From assembly GCF_036013935.1 (NCBI RefSeq), contig NZ_CP107902.1:3381001-3445000 (forward strand): a stretch of 64,000 bases of DNA, read 5' to 3'. The stretch is from Streptomyces sp. NBC_00461 (GTDB taxonomy: Bacteria > Actinomycetota > Actinomycetes > Streptomycetales > Streptomycetaceae). Positions 1 through 7,814 of this stretch are shown one piece after another. Position numbers and translations under genes: made by a program. Below the pieces are notes generated by a model. It made no database searches, was not told where the DNA came from, and worked only from the letters and a program-made list of their open reading frames with translations. How positions within the stretch are numbered: the first letter of the stretch is position 1; every line of letters starts with the position of its first letter.

Positions 1-225
1 CTCGTCCAGCCACCGCTCGGAGAGCGCGTCGTCCTCGACGGCGTCGTGCAGCCAGGCCGCGGCGATCTGTTCCTCGTCGCCACCGCGCGCCGAGACGCCT
101 TCGGCGACGGCCCGCAGGTGCTCGGCGTACGACCGTCCCGCCTTGTCGGTCTGGCCCTCGTGGGCGGCGCGGGCGGCGGCCTCGACCTCGGCCAGGGTCA
201 TCGGGGTACGGGATCTTCCGGTCAC
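1..225 (-). CDS. HD-domain (guanosine polyphosphate hydrolase-like) protein, partial
   Basis: The first 75 codons of a minus-strand gene that runs off the left edge. The pattern is that of small HD-superfamily phosphohydrolases related to (p)ppGpp hydrolases: an early AHEGQTDKAGRSY segment followed by AAAWLHDAVED, where the HD pair is a metal ligand. The proposed GTG start overlaps the TGA of the upstream permease (GTGA), which suggests translational coupling; an ATG nine codons further in (199-201) is an alternative start. The substrate cannot be told from the fragment. It may be co-transcribed with the ABC transporter only by proximity. Confidence 0.7.
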   Translation of the reverse strand, partial: MTGRSRTPMTLAEVEAAARAAHEGQTDKAGRSYAEHLRAVAEGVSARGGDEEQIAAAWLHDAVEDDALSERWLDE

Positions 226-2654
226 TCCTCCAGTGTCTCCCTGCGCAGCGCGGCGCGGGCCGGGAGGGTCGCCGCCGTCAGCCCGAGGACGACGATCCCG
301 CCGGCGAACGAGCCGTACACCAGCGGGGGTATGTACGGCCCCTGCCCGGTCAGCCCCTTCATCATCGGCACGAGCGTGGCCAGGGCGATGGCCGTGCCGA
401 GGGCGATGCCCGCGAGGGCGACCAGGAGGGCCTCCCAGCGGATCATGCGCAGCACCTGGCGGCGGGTGGAGCCGATGAGGCGGAGCGTGCCGAGTTCACG
501 GCGCCGGTCGAGGACGGTCATCACCAGCGTGTTGGCGGCGGCGACAGCCGCGAAGCCGCCGAGGACGCCGGCCATCAGGGAGTTGGCCCAGGCGTTGAGC
601 TCGCGGTCCAGGGACTGGGCGCTGGTGTAGTCGCCGCGGTCGAGAACGGTACCGAGGGGTGCGAGCCCGGCCGCCTTTCCGCCCTTCGTCCACAGTTCGG
701 CGTCGTAGGCGGAGGTGACGTGGGTGGCGAGGTCGGCGCGGGCCATGGTGACCTGGGAGAGCCCCATGCCGCGTGCGTACGTCGCCGTGACGACCGGTGC
801 GGCCTTCGTGCCGTCGGGCAGGCGGAGGTGGAGGCGGTCGCCGACCTTGACGCCGGCGTTGTCGGCGAGGGAGGTGTCGACGGCGATCTCGCCCCGCTTC
901 AGGGCGAGTCGGCCCTGCCTGACGTCCAGGTCCTGTACGGCCGTCAGGTCATGGACCGATCCGTCGACGCCCTGGGCGGAGGCCGAGTCCAGGCCGCCCG
1001 ACATCGGGACCAGCACGGACGTCTTCAACAGGCCGACGGCGGCGATGACTTCGGGGGTGCGCCCGGCTCGTCGTACGGCGTCCGGGGTCAGGCCCGGGTC
1101 GGCGGTGACGATGTGGTCGGCTCGGATGCCGGCGTGCTGCTGGTCGGCGGTGACGCGGTCCGTGCTGGTCTGCATGAAGATCAGCACGGAGGAGAAGGCC
1201 ATGGCGAGCACGATCGGGGTGATCGCGGAGGCCAACCGGCGAGCGTTCGTACGGGAGTTGGCGGCGGCGAGCACGGCGGAGGCGCCGGCGCCGCGCAGCG
1301 GGAGCCCGAACAGGGCGGCGCAGGCGCGGGCGACGAACGGGCCGAGCAGGGCCACGGCCAGCATGAAGAGGAAGACGATGCCGAGTGCCGTGTTGGCCGC
1401 GTCGTCGCCGGTGAGGGAGGACGAGAGACCGCCGCACACGCAGCCGCCCACCGCGGCGGCGATGCCCAGGGGCGTACGGATCCAGCCGGGGCGCAGCCGT
1501 TCCACGGACGCCTCGCTCAGCGCCTGGCCGGGTTTGATGCGGGAGCTGCGGTGGGCTGCGATGTAGCCGGAGAGGAGGGCGGCGAGGAGCACCGCGCCAC
1601 TCGCGGAGACGAGCGGGATCCAGGAGACGGAAAGGTGCACCGGCTGAGGCACCGCGCCCCTGTCCTGCAGCTGCCCGAACCACCAGCGGGCCAGGGCGAT
1701 TCCGGGCAGGCAGCCCAGGGCGGCCGCGACCGGGGCGACGAGGAGGGTCTCGGTGGCGATCGTGCGGCGGATCTGGCGGGGCGTGGTGCCGATGGCCCGC
1801 AACAGGGCGAAATCGCGGGCGCGTTGGCCCACGGCGAGCGCGACGGTGCCGGCCGCGGTGAAGACGGCGACCATGGTGGCGACACCGCCGAAGGAGCCGC
1901 CGATACCGATGAGCATCTCCTTGGCCTCGCCCAGCGCGGGATCCTCGACGGTGCCGCGGTCGTCACCGGTGTGGACCTTCGCACTGTTGCCCAGGGCGTG
2001 CGCCACCTGCGACTTGAGGGCGCTGGTGGAGACGCCGGGCTCGGGCAGTACGGCGATGGCGTCGACGCGGCCCGGGTGTCCGGAGACGCGTACGGCTTCG
2101 GTGTCGGCGAACCAGGCGGTGGCGCCCGGGGTGTTGGCGGTCCCGGAGACGCGGTAGGTGTGCGTGCCCGCGGGGGTGGTGAGGGTGATGTGTGCGCCGA
2201 CCGTACCCCTGCCTTCGGCCAGGACGATCTCGCCGGGGTGCGGCGGGCGGCCGGAGGTGAGTTTCTCGCCGGTGAAGGCGGTGGAGGCCCAATTGTGGGC
2301 GGTGAAGGGGCCGTTCGGGCCGCGCCCGGGGAAGGTGACGTCCGCGACGGCCGTACGGGCGCCGGGTGCCGAGGCCGCCTTCGCGACCAGGGAGTCGTCG
2401 AGGCGGGCGCGGTCGGGGATCGGTTCGCTGTCCGCGTCGTCGCCGTGGCCGTAGGGGGCGCGCTGGTCGGCGGCTGCCACCACCGGGGCGGCCGCGTAGC
2501 GGGCGGGCGGGACGGTGGCGCGGATGCCGGTCTCCAGGAGGATGCCGCAGGCGGACACGACCATGGCGGCCATCGCGAACGCGATGAAGGTGCCGACGAA
2601 CGCCGAGGGGCGGAAGCGGAGGGCCGCGCGGGCGAGGCCGTTGGGTGTGAACAT
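222..2654 (-). CDS. FtsX-type ABC transporter permease (two FtsX domains)
   Basis: An 810-residue membrane protein and the partner of the ATPase that ends at its start. The N-terminal membrane anchor (residues about 15-40) is followed by a roughly 200-residue extracytoplasmic domain, a three-helix FtsX domain (about 245-390), two further helices, a second extracytoplasmic domain and a final FtsX domain reaching the C-terminus (GELGTLRLIGSTRRQV is the typical cytoplasmic coupling segment; an earlier ALLRAIGTTPRQIRR is its counterpart). Family members act as mechanotransmission exporters or in cell-envelope stress response, often of antimicrobial peptides, rather than as classical importers. 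The ATG overlaps the ATPase stop (ATGA), so the two are coupled. An open frame extends 199 codons upstream but lies inside the ATPase gene and is not used. No two-component system is adjacent. Confidence 0.9.
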   Translation of the reverse strand: MFTPNGLARAALRFRPSAFVGTFIAFAMAAMVVSACGILLETGIRATVPPARYAAAPVVAAADQRAPYGHGDDADSEPIPDRARLDDSLVAKAASAPGARTAVADVTFPGRGPNGPFTAHNWASTAFTGEKLTSGRPPHPGEIVLAEGRGTVGAHITLTTPAGTHTYRVSGTANTPGATAWFADTEAVRVSGHPGRVDAIAVLPEPGVSTSALKSQVAHALGNSAKVHTGDDRGTVEDPALGEAKEMLIGIGGSFGGVATMVAVFTAAGTVALAVGQRARDFALLRAIGTTPRQIRRTIATETLLVAPVAAALGCLPGIALARWWFGQLQDRGAVPQPVHLSVSWIPLVSASGAVLLAALLSGYIAAHRSSRIKPGQALSEASVERLRPGWIRTPLGIAAAVGGCVCGGLSSSLTGDDAANTALGIVFLFMLAVALLGPFVARACAALFGLPLRGAGASAVLAAANSRTNARRLASAITPIVLAMAFSSVLIFMQTSTDRVTADQQHAGIRADHIVTADPGLTPDAVRRAGRTPEVIAAVGLLKTSVLVPMSGGLDSASAQGVDGSVHDLTAVQDLDVRQGRLALKRGEIAVDTSLADNAGVKVGDRLHLRLPDGTKAAPVVTATYARGMGLSQVTMARADLATHVTSAYDAELWTKGGKAAGLAPLGTVLDRGDYTSAQSLDRELNAWANSLMAGVLGGFAAVAAANTLVMTVLDRRRELGTLRLIGSTRRQVLRMIRWEALLVALAGIALGTAIALATLVPMMKGLTGQGPYIPPLVYGSFAGGIVVLGLTAATLPARAALRRETLEE

Positions 2655-3412
2655 CACGCCGCGGCCTGTGCGTAGGAGGGGCGTGCGGTGAGAGCGGTCA
2701 TGCGTGCGGCGATCCGCTCGGCCGGCGCACGGTCCAGGTGGTCGACGATCTCGCCGTCGGACAGGAACAGGACGCGGTCCGCCCAGGCCGCCGCCGTGGG
2801 GTCGTGGGTGACCATGACGACCGTGGCGTCCTGGGTGTCGACGGCCTGGCGCAGGAGGGAGAGGATCTCGGCGGCCGTCGTGGTGTCCAGGGCGCCGGTG
2901 GGCTCGTCCGCGAAGACGACGTCGGGGCGGGTGACCAGGGCGCGGGCGATCGCGACGCGCTGTTGCTGGCCGCCGGAGAGCTGGCCGGGGCGACGGCGGG
3001 CCTTGTCGGTCAGGCCCACCTGGGCGAGGACCTCGGCGGCACGGCGACGGTCGGGCCGATGGCCCGCCAGCCGCATCGGCAGGACGACGTTCTGCTCGAC
3101 CGTGAGGGACGCCAGCAGGTTGAAGGCCTGGAAGACGAAGCCGAGGCGGGTGCGGCGCAGCGCGGTGAGCTTGTTCTCCTTCATGCCGGTGATCTCCGTG
3201 CCGCCCAGCCGGACGGTGCCCGCGGTGGGGCGGTCCAGGCCTGCCGCGCACTGCAGAAAGGTGGACTTTCCGGAGCCGGAGGGGCCCATGACGGCGGTGA
3301 AGCTCCCGCGGGAGAGGGTGAGGTCGATGCCGCGCAGGGCGTGCACGGCGCTGCCGCCGCGGCCGTAGCGCTTGCGGACTCCGTGCAGTTCTACGGCCCA
3401 GTCGCCTGACAT
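2654..3412 (-). CDS. ABC transporter ATP-binding protein (LolD/MacB type)
   Basis: A 252-residue nucleotide-binding subunit that powers the FtsX-type permease encoded immediately downstream. It has Walker A GPSGSGKS (about residue 43), Q-loop FVFQAFNLL, signature LSGGQQQR, Walker B VVFADEPTGALD and H-loop VMVTHD. The ADEPTGALD wording is characteristic of the LolD/MacB/FtsE group, which matches an FtsX permease. The ATG is preceded by a purine-rich GGAAACCGG stretch. It heads the ATPase-permease-HD unit on the minus strand. Cargo is unknown. Confidence 0.93.
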   Translation of the reverse strand: MSGDWAVELHGVRKRYGRGGSAVHALRGIDLTLSRGSFTAVMGPSGSGKSTFLQCAAGLDRPTAGTVRLGGTEITGMKENKLTALRRTRLGFVFQAFNLLASLTVEQNVVLPMRLAGHRPDRRRAAEVLAQVGLTDKARRRPGQLSGGQQQRVAIARALVTRPDVVFADEPTGALDTTTAAEILSLLRQAVDTQDATVVMVTHDPTAAAWADRVLFLSDGEIVDHLDRAPAERIAARMTALTARPSYAQAAA

Positions 3413-3530
3413 GCCGGTTTCCTTCCGGTCCGTGGTGTGCTTCGAACCTACGGATCGGAGGCGGGTGCGGGCGATGAGGGCGGCTGGCGAATGGGACCGG
3501 GGGTAAACCCCACCTGCCGGCGCCGCGGGC

Positions 3531-4721
3531 TCAGTGCGGCGTCGGCTGCTGGGCCGTCGCCGTCGGCCCCTCCCTGGAGATCAGCAGCAGCGCCCTGTCG
3601 TCGTTCACGTCCTTCGCCACCGCCTCGATGAGGTGCCAGGCGGCGCCGTGGAAGCCGCCGGCGACATAGCGGTCGGCCTCGCCGGTGAGGCGGTCTATGC
3701 CCTCCACGATGTCGCGGTCGGACGTCTCCACGAGACCGTCCGTGAACAGCATCAGCACGTCGCCGGGGCGCAGCGAGCCCTTCACGGGGTCGAACTGCGC
3801 GCCGTCGTACACACCGAGGAGCGGTCCCTCGGCCGCCTTCTCCTCCCAGCGCCCGCTGCCCGCGCTGAGCTGCAGCCCCGGTGGATGCCCGGCGTTGTAC
3901 AGCTCGTAGTCGCCGGAGTCGAGGTCCAGCACGAGGTGGATCGAGGTCGCGAAGCCCTCGTCCCAGTCCTGGCGGAGCAGATAGCCGTTGGCCGCCGGGA
4001 GGAAGGCGTGCGGGGGAAGCGAGCCCAGCAGGCCTCCGAAGGCCCCCGACAGCAGCAGCGCACGCGAGCCCGCGTCCATGCCCTTGCCCGACACGTCCGT
4101 CAGGACGACCTCAAGAGTGCGGCCCCCGTTCGTCCGCGCCGCGACCACGAAGTCGCCGGAGAAGGACTGGCCGCCCGCCGGGCGCAGCGCCATCTCGCGG
4201 TGCCAGCCAATCGGCAGCTGCGGGAGCTTGCTCTGCACCCGGATGCGTTCGCGAAGGTCGAAGAGCATGGTGCCGCCGCGCCGCCAGGGCACGCCGACCC
4301 GGCTGCGGAACTGGGCGATGAGCAGACCGAAGAAGCCGCAGGCGGCGACCACCAGCACGACGCCGGGCGTGACACGGGAAGGGCCCTCCGTGTAGGGCCC
4401 CAGTTTCACCGACTCCACGATCAGTGCCGTGGCCGCGGCCGCGTAGAGACCGAGCAGGCTCGACGGGCGCAGCAGCAGGCCGCCCGCCACGATCGGGAGG
4501 ACGAGGACGGCCGGGGAGCACCACACCGCGTTGGCGAGCGTGACAGCCGCGATCACCGGGACGGTGATGAGCAGACCGGCCAGCGCGACCCAGTCCGAAC
4601 CGTCCCCGCGGAAGTAGTCGACAGCGCTTCTGCGCAGGCCGACGCGGACCCGGTGCCACTGCATCTTCAACCGGGCCGTGAACGTCTCGGCTTCCGCGCG
4701 CCGCTCTCGTCCTGCTGCCAT
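3531..4721 (-). CDS. Membrane-anchored SpoIIE-family PP2C phosphatase
   Basis: A 396-residue protein with about four N-terminal membrane helices (residues about 45-145) followed by a cytoplasmic SpoIIE/PPM phosphatase domain (about 165-390). Metal-binding and catalytic landmarks are SGDF, LTDVSGKGMDAG, NAGHPPG and MLFTDGLVE. In streptomycetes such phosphatases usually act on anti-anti-sigma factors in partner-switching pathways, but no RsbW/RsbV-like gene is nearby, so the target is unknown. It stands alone on the minus strand, divergent from the Eis-like gene. The first motif reads SGDFVV rather than the commoner GGDFYD, a mild deviation. Confidence 0.9.
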   Translation of the reverse strand: MAAGRERRAEAETFTARLKMQWHRVRVGLRRSAVDYFRGDGSDWVALAGLLITVPVIAAVTLANAVWCSPAVLVLPIVAGGLLLRPSSLLGLYAAAATALIVESVKLGPYTEGPSRVTPGVVLVVAACGFFGLLIAQFRSRVGVPWRRGGTMLFDLRERIRVQSKLPQLPIGWHREMALRPAGGQSFSGDFVVAARTNGGRTLEVVLTDVSGKGMDAGSRALLLSGAFGGLLGSLPPHAFLPAANGYLLRQDWDEGFATSIHLVLDLDSGDYELYNAGHPPGLQLSAGSGRWEEKAAEGPLLGVYDGAQFDPVKGSLRPGDVLMLFTDGLVETSDRDIVEGIDRLTGEADRYVAGGFHGAAWHLIEAVAKDVNDDRALLLISREGPTATAQQPTPH

Positions 4722-4792
4722 TAGTTCGGGACCCTATCCATCGGACCAGCTGCTTGGCACGGGAGGTCCCACTTGTCCCCCGTCCGAGGTTC

Positions 4793-4814
4793 AACTTCAC
4801 AGTGAACTTCACAG
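4793..4814. promoter_or_regulatory. Candidate operator between SpoIIE phosphatase and Eis-like gene
   Basis: The decamer AACTTCACAG occurs twice in direct orientation with a 12-base period (4793-4802 and 4805-4814), and the first copy overlaps a perfect palindrome TTCACAGTGAA (4796-4806). The site lies about 70 bases from each of two divergent start codons. That it binds a regulator is inference. Confidence 0.35.
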
Positions 4815-4883
4815 AAAGCCGTTGCGGGTCCGGCAAGACGAAATTCCCTCGCTCGTCCTGCAATGCCCTGGTAGGCATGGTTC

Positions 4884-6113
4884 ATGGGCACTGACTTGCG
4901 CGTGCTGCGCCGGGACGACTGGGACGAGTGGTACGACAACTTGATCCGCGCCTTCGGCGGGCGTCCGGAGTCCGCCGAGGAGCGGGAGCTGTGGCGCCAG
5001 CTCACCGAGACGGACCGTTCCCTCGGCGTCTGGGACGGTGACATGTGCGTGGCGACGGCGGGAGCGTTCGGCTTCCGGCTGACCGTGCCCGGCGGGGCCG
5101 CGGTGTCCGCGGCCGGCGTGACCATGGTCAGCGTGGCCGCCACGCACCGGCGTCGCGGGCTGCTGACGTCGATGATGCGGCGCCAGCTGGACGACGTACG
5201 GTCCTGGGGCGAGCCGCTGGCCGTCCTGACGGCCTCCGAACCCGCGATCTACGGTCGGTTCGGGTACGGCGTCGGGACGTTCAACGTCAACGCCGAGATC
5301 GACACGACCCGGGTCCGGCTGTCCGTGCCGCCCGGCACCGATGACGTACGGCTGCGGTACGCCTCGCCCGCCGGGTCGCTCGGCGCGTGCGAGGCCGTGT
5401 ACGCGCAGCTGGTGGCGCGGCGGCCGGGCATGGTGGCGCGGATTCCGGGCTGGGAGAGGCTGTGGGTGCTCGACCCGGAGAGCGAGCGGGACGGTGCGTC
5501 GCCGCTGCAGTGCGTACTCGCGGAGCGCGGAGGCCAGGTCGTCGGGTACGCGCGCTTCCGGATCAAGGGCGACTGGGAGGCCGCGGGTCCCAAGGGCACG
5601 GTCGTGGCGCAGGACGTGGACGCGCTGGATCCGGCGGCTCACGCGGCGCTGTGGCGGTTCCTGTTCGACATCGACCTGACGTCGAAGATCGACGTGCGGC
5701 GCCGTCCGATGGACGAGCCGTGGCAGTACCTGGTCTCCGACATCCGGCGCTGCTCGCTGCTGGTCCGGGACTCGCTGCACGTGCGGCTGGTGGACGTGGG
5801 TGCGGCGCTCGGGGCCCGCACCTACCAGGCGCCGCTGGATGTGGTGTTGGAGGTCGAGGACTCCTTCTGCCCCTGGAACAGCGGGCGTTGGCGCCTGACC
5901 GGCGACCCGAAGGGCGCCTCCTGCGAGCGTACGCAGGACTCCGCCGATCTCGCCCTGTCCGTACGGGAGTTGGCGTCGGCGTACCTGGGCGCGGTCCCGC
6001 TGACGTCACTGGCGGCCGCCGGGCGGGTGCACGAGCTCCGACAGGGCGCACTGACCGAGGCGTCGGTCGCCTTCGGCTCACCGGTGGTGCCGTGGCTGCC
6101 GCACGGGTTCTAG
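4884..6113 (+). CDS. Eis-like GNAT family N-acetyltransferase
   Basis: A 409-residue protein with the architecture and length (about 400-410) of the Eis group: an N-terminal GNAT fold with the acetyl-CoA loop in VAATHRRRGLLTSMMRRQ (residues about 78-95), a central second acetyltransferase-like domain and a C-terminal SCP2-like domain. Mycobacterial Eis acetylates aminoglycosides and other amines, and streptomycete relatives are mostly uncharacterised, so a substrate is not assigned. The protein ends with a free carboxylate on a PHGF tail, as Eis proteins do. It converges with the glycosylase gene across a 27-base gap. Confidence 0.85.
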   Translation: MGTDLRVLRRDDWDEWYDNLIRAFGGRPESAEERELWRQLTETDRSLGVWDGDMCVATAGAFGFRLTVPGGAAVSAAGVTMVSVAATHRRRGLLTSMMRRQLDDVRSWGEPLAVLTASEPAIYGRFGYGVGTFNVNAEIDTTRVRLSVPPGTDDVRLRYASPAGSLGACEAVYAQLVARRPGMVARIPGWERLWVLDPESERDGASPLQCVLAERGGQVVGYARFRIKGDWEAAGPKGTVVAQDVDALDPAAHAALWRFLFDIDLTSKIDVRRRPMDEPWQYLVSDIRRCSLLVRDSLHVRLVDVGAALGARTYQAPLDVVLEVEDSFCPWNSGRWRLTGDPKGASCERTQDSADLALSVRELASAYLGAVPLTSLAAAGRVHELRQGALTEASVAFGSPVVPWLPHGF

Positions 6114-6140
6114 GTGCACTGATCTGAAGGGGCCCGCGGG

Positions 6141-6950
6141 TCAGGGCTGTTGGCAGGTGGGGCACCAGAAGAGGTTGCGGGCGGCGAGGTCGGCGGTGCG
6201 GATCTCGCCGCCGCAGATGTGGCAGGGCAGGGTGGCCCGCCGGTAGACGTACACCTCGCCGCCGTGGTCGTCGACGCGCGGCGGGCGGCCCATCGCCTCC
6301 GGGGTGTGCTCCGGGCGGACGGTGTCGATGCGGTTGTTGCGGACGCCCTCACGCATCAGCTCGACCAGGTCCGCCCAGACGGCGTCCCACTGGGCCGGGG
6401 TGATGTCCCGGCCGGCGCGGTAGGGGTCGATGGTGTGCCGGAAGAGGACCTCGGCACGGTAGACGTTGCCGACGCCGGCGATCACCTTCTGGTCCATGAG
6501 GAGCGCGGCGATCGTCGTACGGCTGCGGGAGATCCGCCGGTACGCCGCCTGCGGGTCGGCGTCCGCGCGCAGGGGGTCGGGGCCGAGGCGGTCGTGTACC
6601 GCCTGCTTCTCGGCGTCCGTGATCAGGGCGCACGTCGTCGGGCCACGCAGGTCGACGTACGACGTGGCGTTCGCGAGGCGGAGGCGGACGGTGTCGGTGG
6701 GCGGCGGCGCGGGGGCGTCACCGAAGGCGACCTTGCCGAACAGGCCCAGGTGGATGTGGACCCAGTCGGAGTCGCGGAAGCCCAGGAAGAGGTGCTTGCC
6801 GTGGGCTTCGCTGCGGGTGAGTTCGGCGCCGTCGAGCAGTTCCGCGGCGTCGGAGAACTTGCCCTGGGGGCTCGTCACTCGCGGTGCCGTGCCGAGGAAG
6901 CGGGCCGCGTAGTCCTTGGCCAGACGGTGGATCGTGTGCCCCTCAGGCAC
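6141..6950 (-). CDS. Fpg/Nei family DNA glycosylase / AP lyase
   Basis: A 269-residue base-excision repair enzyme removing oxidised bases. The GTG start was chosen because it places the catalytic Pro-2 and Glu-3 of PEGHTIHRLA directly after the initiator and is preceded by AGGAG at the right distance; a longer upstream frame would bury the essential N-terminal proline. The H2TH region contains QKVIAGVGNVYRAEVLFR with the invariant Asn, and the C-terminal zinc finger is CHICGG followed about 17 residues later by CPTC. The PEGHTIHR N-terminus resembles actinobacterial Nei/Nei2-type proteins more than MutM, so damage preference is uncertain. Confidence 0.93.
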   Translation of the reverse strand: MPEGHTIHRLAKDYAARFLGTAPRVTSPQGKFSDAAELLDGAELTRSEAHGKHLFLGFRDSDWVHIHLGLFGKVAFGDAPAPPPTDTVRLRLANATSYVDLRGPTTCALITDAEKQAVHDRLGPDPLRADADPQAAYRRISRSRTTIAALLMDQKVIAGVGNVYRAEVLFRHTIDPYRAGRDITPAQWDAVWADLVELMREGVRNNRIDTVRPEHTPEAMGRPPRVDDHGGEVYVYRRATLPCHICGGEIRTADLAARNLFWCPTCQQP

Positions 6951-6980
6951 GGTGGCTCCTGTTCGTGCGTGGGTGGGGGC

Positions 6981-7016
6981 GGGGGCGGGCATGGGGGCGG
7001 GCGTGGGGGCGGGCGT
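6981..7016 (+). repeat. G-rich 12-bp tandem repeat upstream of the glycosylase gene
   Basis: Three copies of a 12-base unit of the form GGGGCGGGCRTG, within a longer G-rich tract (6968-7020). The G-runs are on the plus strand, opposite to the glycosylase mRNA. Four or more GGG runs could form a quadruplex, but no function is shown. Confidence 0.5.
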
Positions 7017-7055
7017 GGGGTTTTTCGCCCCTACCGCCCTTACCCGTACCCATCC

Positions 7056-7124
7056 CCAGGGGCTCCGCCCCTGGACCCCCGTCGGCCCGAGGGCCTCGTC
7101 CTCAAACGCCGGACGGGCTGAAAA
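7056..7124 (+). repeat. Streptomyces-type dispersed intergenic repeat, copy 1
   Basis: A hairpin CCAGGGGC-TCC-GCCCCTGG (7056-7074) is followed by the conserved block CCTCGTCCTCAAACGCCGG continuing GACGGGCTGAAAA (7093-7124). The block ends one base before the rpiB stop codon. Two further copies lie near 20.3 kb after ssuB. The hairpin could serve as a terminator for rpiB. Such GGGGCTCCGCCCC + CCTCAAACGCCGG elements are widespread between Streptomyces genes. Confidence 0.8.
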
Positions 7125-7610
7125 CTACTGCTGCGGGTGGTGCGCCGGGATCGGGGGCAGGTCGCCCGTCGTCTCGTAGTCCGCAAGCATGTCGATACGG
7201 CGGATGTGGCGCTCGTCACCCGAGAACGGGGTGCCCAGGAAGGTCTCGACGAACTTCGTCGCCTCCTCCTGCGTGTGCATCCGGGCGCCCACCGCCACGA
7301 CGTTGGCGTTGTTGTGCTGGCGGCCGAGCGACGCGGTCTCCTCGCTCCACGCGAGAGCGGCGCGCACACCCTTCACCTTGTTCGCCGCGATCTGCTCGCC
7401 GTTGCCCGAGCCGCCGATCACGATGCCGAGGGAATCGGGGTCCGCGACCGTCCTCTCCGCGGCACGGAGGCAGAAGGGCGGGTAGTCGTCCTGGGCGTCG
7501 TAGATGTGCGGGCCGCAGTCGACGGGGTCGTGGCCGGCCGCCCTGAGCCACTCGACGAGGTGGTTCTTGAGTTCGAGGCCGGCATGGTCGGAGCCGAGAT
7601 ACACGCGCAT
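7125..7610 (-). CDS. rpiB: Ribose-5-phosphate isomerase B
   Basis: A 161-residue cytoplasmic enzyme of the RpiB/LacAB family that interconverts ribulose-5-phosphate and ribose-5-phosphate in the pentose phosphate pathway. The N-terminus MRVYLGSDHAGLELK is the family hallmark, with phosphate-binding SDHAG, the active-site segment FCLRAAERT and the anion-hole loop IGGSGNGEQIAANK; HNNANVVAVGAR follows. Length fits actinobacterial RpiB. The ATG was chosen over an upstream extension because the family begins exactly here. The stop codon abuts a dispersed intergenic repeat. Confidence 0.95.
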   Translation of the reverse strand: MRVYLGSDHAGLELKNHLVEWLRAAGHDPVDCGPHIYDAQDDYPPFCLRAAERTVADPDSLGIVIGGSGNGEQIAANKVKGVRAALAWSEETASLGRQHNNANVVAVGARMHTQEEATKFVETFLGTPFSGDERHIRRIDMLADYETTGDLPPIPAHHPQQ

Positions 7611-7731
7611 GGTTCCGAGTGTGACATGGGTGTTTCCGGGCAGCAGCCCCGGGTGTCGGCCAGGAAAATCCGGAGCCCAACCACGGAACCTCAAGGAAAC
7701 CTCAAGTAACGATCTGGATTCAAAGGTTCAC

Positions 7732-7809
7732 GAATTCCTTTGCCTCCGTTTCACTGGACCAACTCGTACGCCGCTCGTACGAAACCGCTCACCCGGCGCA
7801 AAGGAATTC
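7732..7809 (+). promoter_or_regulatory. Structured mRNA leader able to sequester the permease ribosome-binding site
   Basis: GAATTCCTTTGC (7732-7743) is perfectly complementary to GCAAAGGAATTC (7798-7809), and the right arm contains the AAAGGAA ribosome-binding site of the permease gene starting at 7815. Inside the 54-base loop sits a second perfect hairpin, TCGTACG-CCGCT-CGTACGA (7764-7782). Folding of the long stem would block translation initiation; an alternative is DNA-level operator function. Upstream, AACCTCAAG is directly repeated (7687 and 7698). Confidence 0.5.
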
Positions 7810-7814
7810 CCCCC

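Noticed and set aside
720..2675. A long plus-strand open frame opposite the FtsX permease.
   Set aside because: Gly/Asp-rich antisense shadow without domains; the minus strand has a full recognised protein.
2655..3251. A 199-codon N-terminal extension of the FtsX permease frame.
   Set aside because: It lies wholly inside the ATPase gene in another frame and has the Arg/Pro/Gly-rich composition of a high-GC shadow; the ATGA junction gives a natural start.
6951..6992. A 14-residue upstream extension of the Fpg/Nei protein.
   Set aside because: It would bury the catalytic N-terminal proline and lacks a better ribosome-binding site.
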